A stretch of DNA of 8,782 nt from CBDHHC01 sp050633205 (GTDB lineage Bacteria > Pseudomonadota > Alphaproteobacteria > Rhizobiales > CBDHHC01): the NCBI GenBank assembly GCA_050633205.1, contig JBOEGA010000160.1, positions 1 to 8,782 on the forward strand, in the 5' to 3' direction. The position numbers were made by a program, and so were the translations under genes. Positions 6,194-8,782 of this stretch are shown one piece after another. The notes beneath the pieces are model-generated. The model saw only the letters and a list, made by a program, of their open reading frames with translations. It searched no databases and had not been told where the DNA came from. Each line of letters starts with the position of its first letter. Positions within the stretch are counted from its first letter, which is position 1.

Positions 6194-6216
6194 CAAACAA
6201 TGATATAGTTAGCCAT

Positions 6217-6558
6217 ATGACTAAGCATGAACCCGATCTTTCGCTGCTCTTCCACGCGCTCTCCGATTCCACTCGGCGGTCGACCTTGACCCGTCTGACC
6301 CATGCGTCCATGCGCGTAACCGAACTGGCTGAACCCACTGGACTAAGGTTGCCCACTGTGATGCGTCACCTTTCTGTGCTGGAAGATGCAGGGCTAATTA
6401 CGACGTCTAAGGTCGGGCGGATACGCATCTGCGCCCTCATACCTGAGGCTCTCGATCCGGCGCGAACATGGCTCGATGAGCAGCGGACCACATGGGAGGC
6501 GGCGCTTGGCCGGCTGGATGCTTTTGTGATGCAAAGGATAAAGGAAAGCAAAGAATGA
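6217..6558 (+). CDS. ArsR-family transcriptional repressor
   Basis: A 113-residue winged-helix regulator of the ArsR/SmtB fold. It opens with LLFHALSDSTRRSTLTRL, then the recognition region MRVTELAEPTGLRLPTVMRHLSVLEDAGLI and the wing TTSKVGRIRICAL. The cysteine-rich metal sites of ArsR or SmtB are absent, as usual for members paired with SRPBCC proteins, so it is probably not an arsenic sensor. The stop overlaps the next gene's start as ATGA. The family start is the ATG at 6217, but it has no Shine-Dalgarno site; an in-frame ATG at 6088 follows GGAGG (6077-6081) and would add 43 residues of unlike composition. Base composition is clearly G+C-richer than the flanks (about 65% at 6241-6300), which suggests transfer. 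Confidence 0.85.
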   Translation: MTKHEPDLSLLFHALSDSTRRSTLTRLTHASMRVTELAEPTGLRLPTVMRHLSVLEDAGLITTSKVGRIRICALIPEALDPARTWLDEQRTTWEAALGRLDAFVMQRIKESKE

Positions 6559-7019
6559 CCAAGGATCTCGCGGACCCAGCGGAACGCGCCATGATACTGC
6601 AGCGGATCATTCAAGCGCCTCGGTCTGCTGTGTGGGGTGCGTGGATGAATGCTGAAACGCTCCCGCAATGGTGGGGGCCGGACGGCTTCTCTTGTCGAAC
6701 CAAGAGAATTGACTTGCGAACGGGAGGTGAATGGGTATTTGACATGATTGGGCCTGACGGAACGGTGTACCCCAATCACCATCTCTATACCGAGATCCGG
6801 CTCGAAGAGAGGATTGAGTACACGCTGCTTTGGGGTGAGAATGGGCCGAAACATGCCGACGCCTGTGCCTCGTTTGAGGATCAGGGAGCGGCAACGAAGG
6901 TAACACTGGGCATGATATTCAGTTCGGCTGCCGAATTCCAGGAGGCGAAAGGTTTCGGTGCAGAAGAACTGGGTCAACAAACTCTAAGTAAGTTGGAACG
7001 CTTAGTGGTCTCACGTTAA
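6555..7019 (+). CDS. SRPBCC family protein (AHSA1-type)
   Basis: A 154-residue START-like/SRPBCC protein of the AHSA1 branch, related to the Hsp90-activator Aha1 C-terminal domain but in bacteria usually of unknown ligand. The family's features are in order: a first strand RIIQAPRSAVWGAWMN (residues 17-32), the hallmark LPQWWGPDGF (36-45), TGGEWVFDM (57-64), and the long C-terminal helix around residues 123-151. The gene overlaps its ArsR neighbour by ATGA with AAGGAAAG upstream, so the two form one coupled operon. ArsR plus AHSA1 pairs are common in alphaproteobacteria; the repressor normally controls its own operon, and a small hydrophobic ligand is plausible but not shown. Composition is also G+C-rich (about 55% at 6721-6780) compared with the genes that follow. 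Confidence 0.88.
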   Translation: MTKDLADPAERAMILQRIIQAPRSAVWGAWMNAETLPQWWGPDGFSCRTKRIDLRTGGEWVFDMIGPDGTVYPNHHLYTEIRLEERIEYTLLWGENGPKHADACASFEDQGAATKVTLGMIFSSAAEFQEAKGFGAEELGQQTLSKLERLVVSR

Positions 7020-7391
7020 TGCGCTGTGGTTCTCTTTCTACCAACTAGGAAAGTGTGGACCGACTATTTGGTGATTGCTAAGTTCCGCTCCTTGCACGGA
7101 CTTCTCATTTTTGCATTGATTTCATATGTTTACCTTTTGGGAGGTAGAACTATCGGATACCCGTGGCAATTATCGCGCCAGCGATTTAGTGCATTGGCAC
7201 GAACTTCTTATTTGCACATTCGTTTCATATGTTTGCTTTCAGAGGCATTGCTGACAATAGAGTAATACCAACTCGGACGTCAGTTATGGATGGTTGCTCA
7301 AAATTAAACCTGCGACTCTGTCCGGTATGCACCTGTGATTTATCAATGCCCAAAATTCAATTAATTTATAAAAAGGAAAGGGGAGGCGGAA
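7020..7391. other. Gene-free stretch after the SRPBCC gene
   Basis: I found no supported gene here. An open frame at 7026-7265 has no homology I recognise and no ribosome binding site. The stretch holds the imperfect direct repeat described separately and, at its right end, a GGAGG site serving the gene at 7392. Confidence 0.6.
7094..7245 (+). repeat. Imperfect 50-bp direct repeat
   Basis: Copies at 7094-7144 and 7197-7245 both start GCACG-ACTTCT and share the perfect 12-base core TTTCATATGTTT, ending in GAGG or GGAGG. They differ by several substitutions and a 2-base length change. The copies are about 103 bases apart, start to start. Confidence 0.65.
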
Positions 7392-8081
7392 ATGAAAACA
7401 GTTAGAACGTCTTATTTTATCAAAGCAAAAACTATACTGACTGCAATTGGTATATTTATGATCAGCGCTTGGTTACCTGCCTCCGCAGTTGAAGGAATAT
7501 GGTTTGATGGTGCAAATTTCCGCTCCGATGGCCAGTTTAAAGTTGGTCGCGTGCTGGATTTTTCGAATGGCACTTTCCATCTGGGGGGGGGCCGGTTTGG
7601 CAATGGAGATAAATATTCATTGATGTCTAACGAGCGCAATGGAACAATATTTCTATCTCTTAATAGCGGTAAAAAAATTCCGATCAGTTCTTTGACTAAG
7701 AATACCATTCAAGTTCAAGGGAATGAATATTATCGCGCAATACTAATTACTCAAAAAAACGCTAAAGAATTTTTGCCCGGAAGCTGGGGATATGGCGGAT
7801 CAAGTTGTGATGCGGAACTTTTTACTTTTAATGCCAATGTCTCGAAAGTCAGATATACTGAAAAGTCGGATGGAAAAGTGAAAACTACAGAATTCAATTT
7901 CCGGTGTCAAAATAATGTATGTATTGAAACTGATCACAAAACTCGTAACAAAATGCGTTTGTACTATATTCCTAAATTAGACCTGCATGTCAGCGAAATA
8001 TTGGAAGCCGTCACCAAAAATCGTCATAAGCACCAAGAAGATCTAAACAGCTATTCAACTTGGTCATTTCGTTGCCAATAG
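7392..8081 (+). CDS. Exported protein of unknown function
   Basis: A 229-residue protein I do not recognise. A Sec signal peptide is clear: positively charged start, hydrophobic core TILTAIGIFMISAWL and a probable cut after PASA (residue 32), so the mature protein is periplasmic or secreted. The mature part looks beta-rich, with LPGSWGYGGSSCDAELFTFN around residue 128-147, and has four cysteines (139, 172, 177, 228) that could form two disulfides. No lipobox is present. The ATG follows GGAGG (7382-7386). Codons for residues 64-67 (LGGG) include a run of nine G at 7583-7591, a place where slippage or sequencing error would break the frame. G+C is low (about 33% at 7621-7680), in contrast with the operon upstream. 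It stands alone, without an evident operon partner. Confidence 0.75.
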   Translation: MKTVRTSYFIKAKTILTAIGIFMISAWLPASAVEGIWFDGANFRSDGQFKVGRVLDFSNGTFHLGGGRFGNGDKYSLMSNERNGTIFLSLNSGKKIPISSLTKNTIQVQGNEYYRAILITQKNAKEFLPGSWGYGGSSCDAELFTFNANVSKVRYTEKSDGKVKTTEFNFRCQNNVCIETDHKTRNKMRLYYIPKLDLHVSEILEAVTKNRHKHQEDLNSYSTWSFRCQ

Positions 8082-8257
8082 AAGAATTAGCCTTTTTATA
8101 ACGGATAACGGAACGAATTCTGATTGGCCAAAACATCCACGAAATTGCCGCAGCAGGCCATCTTGCTAGAGTCTAATTTTCTCCTGCCAGCGCTTCAGGC
8201 CTATTTACAATATCGAAGGAAGTAAAGTACAAATACTCTCTTTTAAGGGTATCAGAA

Positions 8258-8764
8258 ATGAAATCTAATTGGGCTAGTATGTCTGTGAGTTTTAGTATTA
8301 TTTTCGCCTTGATGACTTTGGCAATGTTTGTACTTTTTATTAATCCAGCAAACGCTCAACCGCTTGATACAGCGGCACAACGAGAGATGGGTTTAAGATA
8401 TTTAGATGGTGAAGGTGTAGACCAGGATAAAAAAAAAGCGGCGGCATGGTTTGAACAGGCAGCCCGCAAATCAGACGCAGAATCTCAATTTCAATTGGCT
8501 GTATTGTATAGTACGGGTTTGGGAGTTAAAAGAGATGAGGCTAGAGCAGTACAGTTATATCGCGCTGCTGCTGAACAAGGGCACGCTGAAGCCCAATATG
8601 GACTAGCAACAAAATATACCAATGGATGGGGCGTAGGCCGCGATCGTATAATTGCTCTAATGTGGGTAAAACTTGCCCTAAGAAATCAAAATCCCGGTAG
8701 GTTTAAACGAATTGCGGGTACACGTTTGCAGAAAATTCTGCAAAAAAAATGTCAAATCAAGTGA
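8258..8764 (+). CDS. Exported Sel1-repeat protein
   Basis: A 168-residue protein with a signal peptide (hydrophobic segment about residues 10-28, probable cut after ANA at 33) and three Sel1-like repeats at about residues 39-73, 74-109 and 110-145. Each repeat has the family pattern of A-x-x-x-L-x-x-x-Y-x-x-G-x-G-V followed by a second helix with A-x-x-W or A-x-x-x-Y. Sel1 repeats form a solenoid for protein binding; in bacteria such exported proteins often act in envelope or host-interaction processes, but the partner is unknown here. The ATG follows a weak AAGGG site. A run of nine A (8429-8437) encodes Lys-Lys-Lys in the first repeat. The stop lies 18 bases before the end of the window, and the gene is complete. 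Confidence 0.85.
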   Translation: MKSNWASMSVSFSIIFALMTLAMFVLFINPANAQPLDTAAQREMGLRYLDGEGVDQDKKKAAAWFEQAARKSDAESQFQLAVLYSTGLGVKRDEARAVQLYRAAAEQGHAEAQYGLATKYTNGWGVGRDRIIALMWVKLALRNQNPGRFKRIAGTRLQKILQKKCQIK

Positions 8765-8782
8765 ATAAGTCGAGATAAGATC

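Larger units (their letters stand above)
5893..6216. other. Gene-free stretch upstream of the ArsR gene
   Basis: No convincing gene was found between the thioesterase and the family start of the ArsR gene. It holds a weak inverted repeat CGGGTT/AACCCG (5966-5971, 5986-5991), a perfect 12-bp inverted repeat (6033-6061), a strong GGAGG site with an in-frame ATG at 6088 (see ArsR entry) and a hairpin at 6158-6193. Confidence 0.6.

Noticed and set aside
6366..6980. 204-codon minus-strand open frame opposite the ArsR and SRPBCC genes
   Set aside because: High G+C makes long chance frames likely, and the plus-strand genes have clear family motifs.
7231..7244. 14-base match GTTTGCTTTCAGAG shared with 97-110 in the transposase fragment
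   Set aside because: A single 14-base match between two places in 8.8 kb is within chance expectation, and flanking sequence does not extend it.
7026..7265. 79-codon open frame after the SRPBCC gene
   Set aside because: No ribosome site, no recognisable domain, and it covers both copies of the diverged direct repeat; likely chance.

Overview
The window most likely comes from an alphaproteobacterium with a moderate genomic G+C content. This rests on the style of the phage-type integrase with its small helix-turn-helix partner and on the ArsR/SRPBCC gene pair. It is a draft scaffold: a 24-base N gap (259-282) and a 2-base N gap (2018-2019) both fall inside genes. I cannot name the genus.

Left part (1-1080): a C-terminal fragment of an insertion-sequence transposase runs into the first gap. 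Beyond the gap lies a ParDE toxin-antitoxin operon on the minus strand, with its toxin C-terminus lost in the gap and a palindromic operator over its promoter. At 1035-1079 lies the 3' half of a tRNA-Arg(UCU), from anticodon loop to CCA, without a 5' half. This is the mark of an attachment site for a tRNA-integrating element.

Mobile element core (about 1080-5230): a tyrosine integrase gene ends about 55 bases from the tRNA half, with a small excisionase-like helix-turn-helix gene overlapping its start. After a divergent control region comes a 729-residue TOPRIM plus VapE-type primase/helicase on the plus strand. Downstream is a roughly 270-base non-coding block with at least eight copies of a CGGWTAC-type 7-mer. 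These form two clusters around a 90% A+T stretch, including a 20-base inverted repeat with one mismatch. This looks like an iteron replication origin next to its own initiator, the layout known from SaPI/PICI phage satellites. No capsid, packaging or mobilisation genes are visible, and no second attachment site was seen, so the right boundary is unknown.

Right part (5230-8782): a YciA-type acyl-CoA thioesterase gene; a non-coding stretch with a perfect 12-bp inverted repeat; a clearly G+C-richer two-gene operon (ArsR-family repressor and AHSA1-type SRPBCC protein, ATGA overlap) that looks horizontally acquired; a gene-free stretch with an imperfect 50-bp direct repeat; and two low-G+C genes for exported proteins, one of unknown function with a 9-G tract and one with three Sel1 repeats.

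Taken together, Int and Xis would move the element in and out of tRNA-Arg, the VapE protein would replicate it from the downstream iterons, and ParDE may stabilise the left-hand neighbour or the element itself.
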